NCBI GenBank assembly: GCA_963838205.1
Contig: CAWIQF010000011.1
Location: forward strand, 62,001 to 126,000
Length of the DNA stretch: 64,000 bases
Direction of reading: 5' to 3'
Source: CAIVVT01 sp963838205
Lineage (GTDB): Bacteria > Acidobacteriota > Terriglobia > Bryobacterales > Bryobacteraceae
Shown: one piece after another, positions 8,885 to 17,000 of the stretch
How positions within the stretch are numbered: the stretch's first letter is position 1
Layout of the letters: each line of letters opens with the position of its first letter
Notes under the pieces: generated by a model
What the model saw: the letters and a program-made list of their open reading frames with translations, nothing else
Told to the model about the DNA's origin: nothing
Database searches by the model: none
Made by a program: the position numbers and the translations under genes

Positions 8885-9127
8885 ATGAGCCGTAAACCAT
8901 TCATCACAGAAGCAAGTAGCGGTCCGGCGCCGGAGCCTGCCGCGGCCGATGAACTGGATGCCGCCGTGCACCAGATTCTGCAGAAGCTCAAGCAGGGCAA
9001 GGCGGTGCGCCTGCCCGGCCTGGGCACGCTGCGGCCGGGCCCGGAGAAGTCCGTGCTGTTAGAAATATTGCGCGTGCCCGCACAGAGGGGGGCGCCGCAT
9101 GGCGGCAAGAAGTCCGGCCGACGCTAA
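8885..9127 (+). CDS. small HU/IHF-like protein, partner of HU-TIR
   Basis: The 80-residue product has a disordered Pro/Ala-rich N-terminus followed by LDAAVHQILQKLKQGKAVRLPGLGTLRPG. This matches the helix plus 'G-x-V-R-L-P-G-L-G-T' turn of HU/IHF-like DNA-binding proteins. The beta-arm and second half of a full HU are missing or shortened, so it is a truncated or atypical domain. Its last 29 bases overlap the start of the HU-TIR gene in another frame, implying coupled translation. The start at 8885 is the Met nearest the homologous part; an in-frame Met at 8843 is an alternative. DNA binding is inferred, not shown. Confidence 0.6.
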   Translation: MSRKPFITEASSGPAPEPAAADELDAAVHQILQKLKQGKAVRLPGLGTLRPGPEKSVLLEILRVPAQRGAPHGGKKSGRR

Positions 9128-9704
9128 GGCGCGGGCGGCCGCGCGCAAGGTGTCGTCCGCGCGCCGGGTGGCGACCCTCATCCGCAACTGTTTGCGGGAG
9201 GGGCGCAGGGTCGAGATCGAACGCCTGGGCGAGTTCCGTCCGGCGCGCGGCGGCGGCTTCCGGTTCCTGCCCGAACACCGGCCCAGCGTCTTCCTGGCCT
9301 ATGTGAGCGAGGACGCAGAGAAAGTGGAGCGGCTGAGCGTGATTCTCGAGCGCACCGGCTTCGACCCGTGGATGGACCGTCGCAAACTGCTGCCCGGGCA
9401 GAACTGGCCGCGGGCCATCGAGCGCGCCATCGAGAACGCCGACTTCTTCGTGGCCTGCCTGTCGCGCCACGCGGTGAACAAACGGAGCTGCTTTCAGGGC
9501 GAGATGCGGTTCGCGCTGGATTGCGCGCGGCGCGTGCCGTTCGACCAGGTGTATTTCGTGCCGGCGCGGCTGGAGAAGTGCCTCGTCCCGCTGCGCATCG
9601 AACAGCAGTTGCAGGTAATCGATCTGTTCCCGGAACTCGAACGCGCGGCCCGGCGGCTGATCCAGTTCATCCGTACTGAGATGCGCAGACGACGCGCGGC
9701 GTGA
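9099..9704 (+). CDS. HU-like domain fused to TIR domain
   Basis: The 201-residue protein has two parts. Residues 22-60 (VATLIRNCLREGRRVEIERL, then GEFRPARGGGFRF) resemble the second half of the same HU-like fold seen in the upstream gene. Residues 63-195 are a TIR domain: VFLAYVSEDAEKVERL, the BB-loop-like DPWMDRRKLLPGQNW, ADFFVACLS, and a Glu at 135 in CFQGEMRFAL, the place of the catalytic Glu of NAD-cleaving TIR enzymes. Bacterial TIR proteins commonly act in anti-phage defence by consuming NAD or making signal nucleotides. This gene overlaps its HU-like partner by 29 bases. A role as a DNA-sensing effector is inference; signalling or scaffold functions are alternatives. Confidence 0.82.
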   Translation: MAARSPADAKARAAARKVSSARRVATLIRNCLREGRRVEIERLGEFRPARGGGFRFLPEHRPSVFLAYVSEDAEKVERLSVILERTGFDPWMDRRKLLPGQNWPRAIERAIENADFFVACLSRHAVNKRSCFQGEMRFALDCARRVPFDQVYFVPARLEKCLVPLRIEQQLQVIDLFPELERAARRLIQFIRTEMRRRRAA

Positions 9705-9979
9705 GCGGCTGAAACCTCGGTCCAGACAAGGCTGGGCACTGGCCCGGAGCGCGCATGCGCTCAAGTCCTAAGGCACTGCCCAGCGCGCCCCAGCAGCGGG
9801 AGGCGGGTCTTGTCCGAGTGCGCTGTCATCCGGCCGGAACGGACGCCTGGGACCGCAGTCGCGCATTGCGTGGTCGCGTGCGGTCTGTGATCTCGGATTG
9901 ACGCCTGCGCTTTGCTACACTGGCAAAGCGCGCGCCGCGCGCCGCAAGCGTCGAAACTCAACACGGAGGGTGGATATCT

Positions 9980-10423
9980 ATGTCGATGCAGGACGAAGCC
10001 GGTCTCATCCTGAAGCTGTACGAACTACGCCGTGAAGCCAAGATGCGAGAAGCCCGCGACTGGTATTTTCGCGAGTTCAATCCGCAATCCATGACGGACT
10101 TCAGTGAAGCGCTCATGGGTGACCACAGCGCGCATTTGCGCATGGTCGTGAGCTATTGGGAAATGGCGGCAGCGCTCGTGAACGGCGGTGCCATCAGCCT
10201 GGACCTGTTCGCCAGCACCAACGGCGAGCACATCGGCGTCTTCACGAAAATCGAGCCGTTGCTCGCCGACATCCGGAAGATGTTCGGACCGCGATATGCC
10301 GTCAATCTCGAAAAGCTGATTGACGCGACACCGGACGGCCGGGCGCAGGTCGCGGCATTTCGCGAGCGGATGAAAGCGATGCGCGAGCAACTCGCAGCCC
10401 GGCAAGCGAAGGCGGCTCATTAG
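9980..10423 (+). CDS. conserved hypothetical, helical, 147 aa
   Basis: The product is soluble and mostly helical, starting MSMQDEAGLILKLYELRREA and with a central SYWEMAAALVNGGAISLDLF. It has no signal peptide or membrane helix. GGAGGG lies about 10 bases upstream of the ATG. It resembles small acidobacterial proteins of unknown function, related in pattern to DUF4760-like proteins, but I cannot name a family. It stands alone about 275 bases after the TIR gene, with its own leader, so a link to the TIR pair is not shown. Confidence 0.75.
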   Translation: MSMQDEAGLILKLYELRREAKMREARDWYFREFNPQSMTDFSEALMGDHSAHLRMVVSYWEMAAALVNGGAISLDLFASTNGEHIGVFTKIEPLLADIRKMFGPRYAVNLEKLIDATPDGRAQVAAFRERMKAMREQLAARQAKAAH

Positions 10424-10564
10424 CAGCATACTGTGACTGCAACCGGGCACGAACATCGTCGCAGCCGATCTACTGGAAGGGCTGGCCTGCGTCCACATCC
10501 GGGGCTTGATCTGGGCGCGTGAACGAGCCGTCGGGAACCAGGCCAATGGTCCGCTATCCAGCGG

Positions 10565-10632
10565 CGGCCACTCCCTTTGGTCATGGCTCGTATGAACAAC
10601 ACATCCGCTCCGGTCGCGGCTCAGAAACGAAC
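10565..10632 (-). repeat. degenerate family A repeat units
   Basis: Two degenerate minus-orientation copies: CTCCCTTTGGTCATGGCTCG and GCTCCGGTCGCGGCTCAGAA (plus-strand reading). They are reverse complements of the GAGCCGCGACC...GGAGC unit found at 24.4, 26.0, 28.5, 29.5, 58.9 and 61.4 kb. Confidence 0.6.
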
Positions 10633-10664
10633 GACTCTGAAACGGGTGGCTCGGCTGGGAAGGT

Positions 10665-11090
10665 TCAGCCCAGCTTCTTGATTCGCTTCCCAATCTCTCC
10701 GGCGTTTTTGGCGCCGGGATCGAGTTCCAGGTATTTCTGATAGGCGGCTTTGGCGCCCTTCTTATCCCTCAACCGTTCGCGCGCTTCCCCCAGGCCCAGG
10801 AAGGCTTCGGGCGACTGCGGGTTGTACTGCGAGGCGTCATAGAAGCGTCCCATCGCGGCCTTCAGACTGCCCTTTTTAAGGTAGTAGTTGCCGATCTTGA
10901 TTTCCTTCTCGGCCTGGATCGGGTTGAAGTCATAGGTCTTGGGCTTGGCCGCAACGTCCTCCTCTTCAGGTTCCGCGATGGGCGCCTCGACAGCCGGTTT
11001 ATCCGGCGGCGGCGGCACCTCCGAGGGCTTCTGCGCAAAGGCGAACAATGAGGCCACAAGGGCGGCCAGAATCACACGTGTCACAATCAA
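10665..11090 (-). CDS. secreted or periplasmic TPR protein
   Basis: The 141-residue protein begins with a signal peptide (MIVTRVILAALVASLFAFAQ), then a Pro/Glu-rich linker, then two TPR-like units: IKIGNYYLKKGSLKAAMGRF and the block FLGLGEARERLRDKKGAKAA, ending YQKYLELDPGAKNA. TPRs mediate protein-protein contacts; the layout resembles small periplasmic TPR proteins of outer-membrane assembly complexes, but no partner is identifiable. It is transcribed divergently from uvrC with only 12 bases between the starts, so the two must share promoter sequence within each other's coding ends. Confidence 0.85.
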   Translation of the reverse strand: MIVTRVILAALVASLFAFAQKPSEVPPPPDKPAVEAPIAEPEEEDVAAKPKTYDFNPIQAEKEIKIGNYYLKKGSLKAAMGRFYDASQYNPQSPEAFLGLGEARERLRDKKGAKAAYQKYLELDPGAKNAGEIGKRIKKLG

Positions 11091-11102
11091 AGTATAAGGC
11101 GC

Positions 11103-12950
11103 ATGAGCGTGCGCGATTCCTTAGTCGAACAACTCCGCCACAAGGCTTCGCAACTTCCGGCCGGGCCGGGCGTGTATCTGTACAAGGATGACGCGGGCAC
11201 CGTGCTGTACGTGGGCAAGGCCAAGAGCCTGCGGGCGCGGGTGCGGAGCTATTTCAACGACGACCGGCTGGCCGAGGCCAAGACCGGCAGCCTGATCCGC
11301 GAAGCCTCGGACCTCGACTACATCCTGCTGGACAACGAGAAGGAAGCGCTGGCGCTCGAGTGCAACCTGATCAAACAATACAAGCCGCGCTTCAACGTAC
11401 TGCTGCGGGACGACAAGACCTATCCCTACGTGAAACTGACCGCGGAGCGCTGGCCGCGGGTGTACGTGACGCGTCGTGTGAAAAAGGACGGCGCGACGTA
11501 CTACGGCCCGTATTTTCCGGGCAACCTGGCCTACCGGCTGGTGAAGTTCATCCATCGGCATTTCAAAATCCCGTCGTGCCAGGTGGACCTGACGCGCGCT
11601 CACCCGCAGCCGTGCCTGGAGTTCCACATCCACCGCTGCCTGGGGCCGTGCGTGGAGGGGCTGACGACCAGCGCGGCCTACGGCGCTCAGGTTGCCAATG
11701 TGCGGCTGTTTCTGGAAGGGCGGTTGCACGACCTGGCAGGCGAACTGCGGCAGCGGATGAGCGCGGCTTCGGAAGCGACGCGATTTGAAGAGGCGGCGGC
11801 GCTCAGGGACCTGCTGCACACGGTGGAGGAGCAGGACGAGAAGCAGAAGATGGCCGCGGCGTCGGGCGACGACACCGACATTTATGCGTTTTATGCCGAG
11901 CCGCCGCAGGTGGCGCTGAACCTGTTCCACCTGCGCAACGGGCGCATCGTGGACCGGCGCGAATTCTTCTGGGAGGACCTGGAATCGTTCGAGCCGGGCG
12001 AGTTCTTCACGACGCTGCTGATGCAGGTCTACGCCGAGGGTCAACCGGTGCCGGCTGTGATCCACGTGCCGGTGGAACTGGAGGACGGCGCGCTGCTCGA
12101 AGAACTGCTGGGGGAGAAGCGCGGCCGCAAAGTGGAGATCCACACGCCGCAGCGCGGCCAGAAGAAGGCGCTGCTGGAGCTGGTGGGGTCGAATGCGCGG
12201 CAGAGCTTCGAACAGCGGTTCCGCGTTCTGAAACCGAGTTCGAAGGCCATCGCGGGAGCGCTCGAAGAGGCGCTGGGCCTGCCCGATCCGCCGCGGCGCA
12301 TCGAATGCTTCGACATCTCGCACATCCAGGGCACGGACAAAGTGGCCAGCCTGGTGGTGTGGGAAGAAGGGCGGATGAAGAAGGCGGACTACCGCAAATT
12401 CATCATCCGCACGGTCGAGGGCAGCGACGATTTCGCTTCGATGCACGAGGTGGTCACGCGGCGCTATGCGCGGTTGCAGGCCGAGGGCCGGCCGCTGCCG
12501 GGGCTGGTGCTGATCGACGGCGGCATCGGGCAACTGCACGCCGCTGCGGCGGCGCTGGAAGCGTTGGGCATTCTCAACCTGCCGCTGGCGTCGATCGCGA
12601 AAAAGGAAGAGCTGCTGTACGTCTACGGGCAGGAGGATGAGCCGATCGTGCTGGACCGGACCTCGCCCGTGCTGCACCTGGTACAGAGGATTCGCGACGA
12701 GGCGCACCGCTTCGCGGTGACCTTCCATCGCAGCCGGCGCGACTCGCAGCGCCTGACGACGGAACTGACCGAGATCCGCGGCGTGGGACCGCGCACGGCG
12801 CAGAAGCTGCTCACGACGCTGGGCAGTCTGGCGGCGGTGCGGGCCGCGAGTGATGAGACGCTCGCGCAACAGGTCGGCAAGGCCGCGGCGGCGAAGATAC
12901 GCGCAGCGTATGGCGCACCGCAGCGGGAGTCGGATTCCGGGTCAAAATAG
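11103..12950 (+). CDS. uvrC: excinuclease ABC subunit C
   Basis: The 615-residue UvrC makes both incisions around bulky DNA lesions with UvrA and UvrB. The GIY-YIG nuclease is at the N-terminus (GPGVYLYKDDAGTVLYVGKA), the cysteine region CLGPCVE follows, UvrB-interaction UVR motif FEEAAALRDLLHTVEEQ lies near residue 225, then the RNase H-like endonuclease with IECFDISHIQGTDKVAS and VLIDGGIGQL, and the C-terminal helix-hairpin-helix IRGVGPRTAQKLL. Length is normal for the family. The start at 11103 is immediately followed by the canonical N-terminal helix. Confidence 0.97.
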   Translation: MSVRDSLVEQLRHKASQLPAGPGVYLYKDDAGTVLYVGKAKSLRARVRSYFNDDRLAEAKTGSLIREASDLDYILLDNEKEALALECNLIKQYKPRFNVLLRDDKTYPYVKLTAERWPRVYVTRRVKKDGATYYGPYFPGNLAYRLVKFIHRHFKIPSCQVDLTRAHPQPCLEFHIHRCLGPCVEGLTTSAAYGAQVANVRLFLEGRLHDLAGELRQRMSAASEATRFEEAAALRDLLHTVEEQDEKQKMAAASGDDTDIYAFYAEPPQVALNLFHLRNGRIVDRREFFWEDLESFEPGEFFTTLLMQVYAEGQPVPAVIHVPVELEDGALLEELLGEKRGRKVEIHTPQRGQKKALLELVGSNARQSFEQRFRVLKPSSKAIAGALEEALGLPDPPRRIECFDISHIQGTDKVASLVVWEEGRMKKADYRKFIIRTVEGSDDFASMHEVVTRRYARLQAEGRPLPGLVLIDGGIGQLHAAAAALEALGILNLPLASIAKKEELLYVYGQEDEPIVLDRTSPVLHLVQRIRDEAHRFAVTFHRSRRDSQRLTTELTEIRGVGPRTAQKLLTTLGSLAAVRAASDETLAQQVGKAAAAKIRAAYGAPQRESDSGSK

Positions 12951-13024
12951 GCAACAGGCGACGTGGCGGCCGACGCGGGGACGAAGGCTGGAAATGCGTG
13001 CGGCGGGGCCGCGAGAACTACTGC

Positions 13025-13978
13025 TCAGGACTCCGACGGCGGCTGGGGTAATGGTGGAGTGATCTCCGGCTCAGGGTGGAAAGCCGGGCGGCACTTAACC
13101 AGGAACCAGATGACGACCGCGCTGAGCGGCACTGCGGCGAGGCTGCCTATCAACGAGGGAAATCGCGAAGTGGAGCTGTACCGCAATCCCGGCGAAAAGA
13201 TGGCCAGCGAGGCGGCGACCCGGGCAGCGGCGCCGGGCAGCAGGGCAAATAGCAGGCTGTTCACGGCGCCGAGGACGAAAAAGGCGATCGAGAGCACGCG
13301 GCTGAGCGGGCGCAGTCTCAGCAGGCCCCAGCCGAGCCACAGTTCGATGAGGGCGATGCCGGCGTAGAACAGACGCGCCGCCCATCCCGTTACCATCCAG
13401 CCGCCCATCACGGCCGGAAAGGGCAGGAACGCAAAGACACAGCAAAGCGCGCCTCCCGGCAGCATGAGCCAGGCGATCATGGTGACGCTGAACGGCCTCC
13501 CGCCGGGTGGTTGAGTGGGGCCAGCGGCCGAGAACTGCGCCTTCACGGCCGAAGTATTGAAATAGTAGAGCCAGAAGCCTCCGAGGAGCGCCAGCACGGC
13601 ATAGAAGGCGCCAACCCCTAGCAGGATCCCTCGCATGAGATCCGGAGCCACGCCCGGAGCCGGGGCCGCGGCGCCGAAGATCGCGCCCAGCGCCGCCGCA
13701 GCGCCGAAGAAGGTCAGAAGCACGCTGAAGGCGAGCATCGACCAACGGGCCCAGCCGCACAGCCGCAGCAGGCCCACGGCCGTCGCAATGCCCCAGGCGG
13801 AAAATGCGAACATCGCGCCGCCGCCGATCAGCAGGGTGATGCGGACGAGCGAGGTCATCTCCGTAGCGTTGGGGCGCAGCAGCATCGTCACGCTCATGAG
13901 CAGGACCATCAGCAAGAGGAGGATGCTGCCGAGGATGGAGGCGATAGCCGTGAGGGTGACGCCGATCGACCGCTGCAT
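13025..13978 (-). CDS. polytopic membrane protein of unknown function
   Basis: The 317-residue protein contains about eight hydrophobic helices, in two groups separated by a hydrophilic loop near residues 145-165 (KAQFSAAGPTQPPGGRP). The C-terminus ends in a Pro-rich tail. I recognise no catalytic motif; the two groups might be an internal duplication. It follows uvrC convergently and precedes the two phosphoesterase genes on the same strand with a short gap. Confidence 0.8.
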   Translation of the reverse strand: MQRSIGVTLTAIASILGSILLLLMVLLMSVTMLLRPNATEMTSLVRITLLIGGGAMFAFSAWGIATAVGLLRLCGWARWSMLAFSVLLTFFGAAAALGAIFGAAAPAPGVAPDLMRGILLGVGAFYAVLALLGGFWLYYFNTSAVKAQFSAAGPTQPPGGRPFSVTMIAWLMLPGGALCCVFAFLPFPAVMGGWMVTGWAARLFYAGIALIELWLGWGLLRLRPLSRVLSIAFFVLGAVNSLLFALLPGAAARVAASLAIFSPGLRYSSTSRFPSLIGSLAAVPLSAVVIWFLVKCRPAFHPEPEITPPLPQPPSES

Positions 13979-14062
13979 GGAGGCACCTCGAAAGCGCGAA
14001 TCGGAAGCGGCGATTCTACCAGAACGAAGGGGCGGCAGCGCGCGCCGGCTCAGCGCGCCGGC

Positions 14063-14803
14063 TTACCGGCCCACGGCCAGGCGCAGGGCCAGCGATCGTG
14101 GCAGTCCGGCGGCCACAATCTGGCGTTGAGCGGACTCGATGTCGTAGGCTACGCGGCGGTAGGTGAGAAGGCGTGCCTGGGCGTCCCAGATGGCGTAGGC
14201 GGCGCGCGGGTCGCGGTCGCGCGGCTGGCCGACGGAGCCGGGATTGATCAGGTAGAGTGCGTCGGGATCGAGGTCCACGGCGAGCTCAGGCTCCTCTGCC
14301 GAGGGCACGCTCATTTGCCGCACACCGCCCGGCTGCCACTCCCATCCGCCTTGGAGGTGCGTGTGGCCGAGAAAACATAGGCTGCGTTCGAGGAGCTGGC
14401 CGATGTTGCGCACGTCCGTGTTGAACTCCAGGTAGGCGTCCTCATCCGCGGGTGAACCGTGGACCAGGCCGAATCCGTCGCCCCAGATTGGACCGGCGGG
14501 CAATCCGCGCAGCCACTCTAGATCCTGTGCGCTCAGGACTTGCGCGCACCACTCGGCCGCGGTCCGGGCCGCTGGGGTGAAGGATTCTCTCAGACCCGGC
14601 TCCCACGCGGCGCGATCGTGATTGCCACGGACGACCATGGCGCCCGCGGCCCGGATCCAGGCGATCGCCTCGCGCGGACTGGCGCCATAGTCGACGATAT
14701 CGCCGCAGCAGACGACTTCGTCGTACATACCCCGGGCGTCGCGTGCAACGGCTTCCAGCGCTTCGAGGTTCCCGTGAATGTCCGAGAGAATCAGGCGGCG
14801 CAT
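14063..14803 (-). CDS. metallophosphoesterase, YfcE/MJ0936-like
   Basis: The 246-residue calcineurin-like phosphoesterase has all metal-site blocks: LSDIHGNLEALEAV, CCGDIVDYG, VVRGNHD, LVHGSP and FLGHTH. It probably cleaves phosphodiesters or nucleotides in the cytoplasm. The start at 14803 is the Met just before RRLILSDIHGN. It overlaps the end of the upstream phosphoesterase by 13 bases, so the two are an operon. Confidence 0.9.
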   Translation of the reverse strand: MRRLILSDIHGNLEALEAVARDARGMYDEVVCCGDIVDYGASPREAIAWIRAAGAMVVRGNHDRAAWEPGLRESFTPAARTAAEWCAQVLSAQDLEWLRGLPAGPIWGDGFGLVHGSPADEDAYLEFNTDVRNIGQLLERSLCFLGHTHLQGGWEWQPGGVRQMSVPSAEEPELAVDLDPDALYLINPGSVGQPRDRDPRAAYAIWDAQARLLTYRRVAYDIESAQRQIVAAGLPRSLALRLAVGR

Positions 14804-15963
14804 AGTCGAATCACGGTGACTTCGGGCGTCGCGCCCAGGCGTACGGGCATGGCCACCGTGCCCAGGCCGCTGCTGACGTAGAGCTGGCTGCGGTCGTTCC
14901 GGTAATGGCCTTGAATGTAAGGCGTATAGAGGCGTACGAAAGTCAGGTTGTCCACGCCCAGCGGCACGTTGATCTGGCCGCCGTGGGTATGGCCGGAAAT
15001 CATCAGATCGAAACCCAATTCGGCGGCCCGATCGAACACCGCGGGCGTGTGGCACAACAGCACGTTCGGTCCGTCGGCGGCTAGCAGTTCCTCCGCCCCG
15101 GCCAGTGGCGCCTGCCCCAGGGGCTGGTAATCCACGCCCGCCAGATTCAATTTCGCCGCTCCAAAGCGCAGTGTCTCGCTGGCGCCGCGCAGGACATGGA
15201 ACCCACGCTGTTCGGCCAGTTCTGTGGCCGCGTCCTCGAGTCTGGCGTAGCGTTCGTGATTGCCGTGGCAGGCCCACACGCCGGCGTCGCCGCGTAGAGC
15301 CCGCAGCACGTTCAGGCAGCCCTCCAGGTCGTCGCCGCGACGCGTAATCAGGTCGCCCGTGACTAGGGCGATGTGCGGGCGCGTCGAATTGGCCATGGCG
15401 ACGGCGTACTCCAGATCGCGCCGGCCGAAGAACGGGCCGTAGTGAATGTCGGTGAGCTGCGACATGCGCAGCCCGACCAGGTCCGGATGCAGGCTGGGGA
15501 TGTGGATGTCCACCTGTTTCAACGCCGGTCTCGATCGGGCGATGACGAATCCAACGCCGGCCAGCACGGTGGGCGCCGCGGCAACCGCGGGCAACGCCGT
15601 TCTCAGGAACGCGCGCCGGCTCGCGCCCGCGCCCGGCCGTGGCGCGGCACGCCGTTCGACCAACCCGTGCAGCCACAGCCACAGGCCGCCACTGATCAAG
15701 ATCACGGTCCACAGCAAAGTGGCGGCGAGCATCCAGGAGAGCGTCACGGACGCCAGCACCGCGTAGCCGCCGAGGACCAGTCGGGGCGCTCCCAGCAGCA
15801 TGTAGACGGTTAATGCGTAATAGACAACCTGGAGCGCGCGCGTGCGCCACCGGCGAGCCTGGATCCACGCTGTCGCCCGGAAATACCGATACAGGCGAAA
15901 CTGCAGCACTACCGCGGTCAGGACAATGAGGGTCGGCAGCAGATACTGGCGAAGCAACTCCAT
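14791..15963 (-). CDS. membrane-anchored metallophosphoesterase, YkuE/YaeI-like
   Basis: The 390-residue protein has four hydrophobic helices in the first ~115 residues, then an RR-containing stretch (SRRAFLRTALPAVAAAPTVL) and a calcineurin-like domain: QLTDIHYGPFFG, VTGDLITRRGDD, CHGNHERYA, LCHTPA and ISGHTHGGQ. YkuE and YaeI relatives hydrolyse phosphodiesters at the membrane, possibly lipid head groups. The start at 15963 was chosen at MELLRQYLLPT, the beginning of the first helix; an upstream Met at 16035 would add an unrelated Arg-rich stretch. It is divergent from the kinase gene, 119 bases away. Confidence 0.9.
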   Translation of the reverse strand: MELLRQYLLPTLIVLTAVVLQFRLYRYFRATAWIQARRWRTRALQVVYYALTVYMLLGAPRLVLGGYAVLASVTLSWMLAATLLWTVILISGGLWLWLHGLVERRAAPRPGAGASRRAFLRTALPAVAAAPTVLAGVGFVIARSRPALKQVDIHIPSLHPDLVGLRMSQLTDIHYGPFFGRRDLEYAVAMANSTRPHIALVTGDLITRRGDDLEGCLNVLRALRGDAGVWACHGNHERYARLEDAATELAEQRGFHVLRGASETLRFGAAKLNLAGVDYQPLGQAPLAGAEELLAADGPNVLLCHTPAVFDRAAELGFDLMISGHTHGGQINVPLGVDNLTFVRLYTPYIQGHYRNDRSQLYVSSGLGTVAMPVRLGATPEVTVIRLCAA

Positions 15964-16082
15964 GCGTGTCTTCTTCCAGCATCTCAGACTCCGCGGGCGC
16001 GGCTGGCAGGGGCCGCATCGGGAATGCGGCCGCAAAACACAGGGCGGAGCGTGCGCGCCCCGCCGACTCGTACAATGGCAGC

Positions 16083-17000
16083 ATGTCTCTGGTTGTCGTC
16101 GGATCGGTGGCCTACGATGGTGTCGCCACGCCCGCGGGCAGTCGCGACCGCATTTTAGGCGGTGCCTGCACCTACATCTCGCTGGCGGCGAGTTTCTTTA
16201 CCAAGGTCCGCATCGTCGGCGTCGTGGGTGACGACTTCGCGCCGCAGGATCTCGATTTTCTCTCCTCGCGCGGGATCGATCTCGAAGGCGTGGAGCGCGC
16301 TCCGGGCAAGACGTTCTACTGGCGCGGCGTCTATAGCGACGATATGAACGACCGCGAGACGCTGCAGACGGACCTGAATGTTTTCGCCGGCTTCAATCCC
16401 CAGTTGCCGGCGTCGTACCGCGACCAGCCGTACCTGATGCTGGGCAATATCCAGCCCGCGTTGCAGCGCAGTGTGCGCTCGCAGATGACGGCGACGCGGC
16501 TGGCCGGCGGCGACACGATGAACTATTGGATCAACGATTTTCGCGGCGAACTGCTGGAGACGCTGAAGCAGTGGGATTTTCTATTGATCAACGACTCCGA
16601 AGCACGCCTGCTTTCAGGTCAGAACAATCTGAAACGCGCCGCCGCGGCCATCCGTGCGATGGGCCCGCGGATCCTGGTGGTCAAACGCGGCGAATACGGT
16701 GCGACGCTGTTTCATGAGGGCGGCTACTCGAATATCCCCGGCATTCTGCTCGACACGCTGCAGGATCCCACCGGGGCGGGCGACTGTTTCGCGGGGGGCT
16801 TCATCGGCTATCTGGCCTCGCGCGGCGTGCGCCTTGCCGACACCACGGCGGAGCCGCGGGAGCTGGCCCGGGCCGCGGTCTATGGTTGCATAATGGGTAG
16901 CTTCTGCTGCGAGGAGTTCGGCCCGGATCGCTTCCGGACGCTGACCAGTGATGACATCGAGGCACGCTTCAGCCACTACCGCCAGATCACCGCGTTTTGA
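16083..17000 (+). CDS. PfkB family sugar kinase
   Basis: The 305-residue ribokinase-fold enzyme opens SLVVVGSVAYDGVATP and GGACTYISLAASFF, and ends with the PfkB signature DPTGAGDCFAGGFIGYLASR, where the Asp is the catalytic base. LINDSEARLLSG is the usual NxxE-like block. The substrate is unclear; it may be a nucleoside or a modified sugar. The stop lies inside the start region of the next gene (53-base overlap), so kinase, glycosyltransferase and DapF-like genes form one transcription unit. Confidence 0.9.
   Translation: MSLVVVGSVAYDGVATPAGSRDRILGGACTYISLAASFFTKVRIVGVVGDDFAPQDLDFLSSRGIDLEGVERAPGKTFYWRGVYSDDMNDRETLQTDLNVFAGFNPQLPASYRDQPYLMLGNIQPALQRSVRSQMTATRLAGGDTMNYWINDFRGELLETLKQWDFLLINDSEARLLSGQNNLKRAAAAIRAMGPRILVVKRGEYGATLFHEGGYSNIPGILLDTLQDPTGAGDCFAGGFIGYLASRGVRLADTTAEPRELARAAVYGCIMGSFCCEEFGPDRFRTLTSDDIEARFSHYRQITAF

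Noticed and set aside
11121..12869. 582-codon minus-strand frame opposite uvrC
   Set aside because: It covers uvrC exactly and reads as Arg/Gln/His-rich noise; uvrC is certain.
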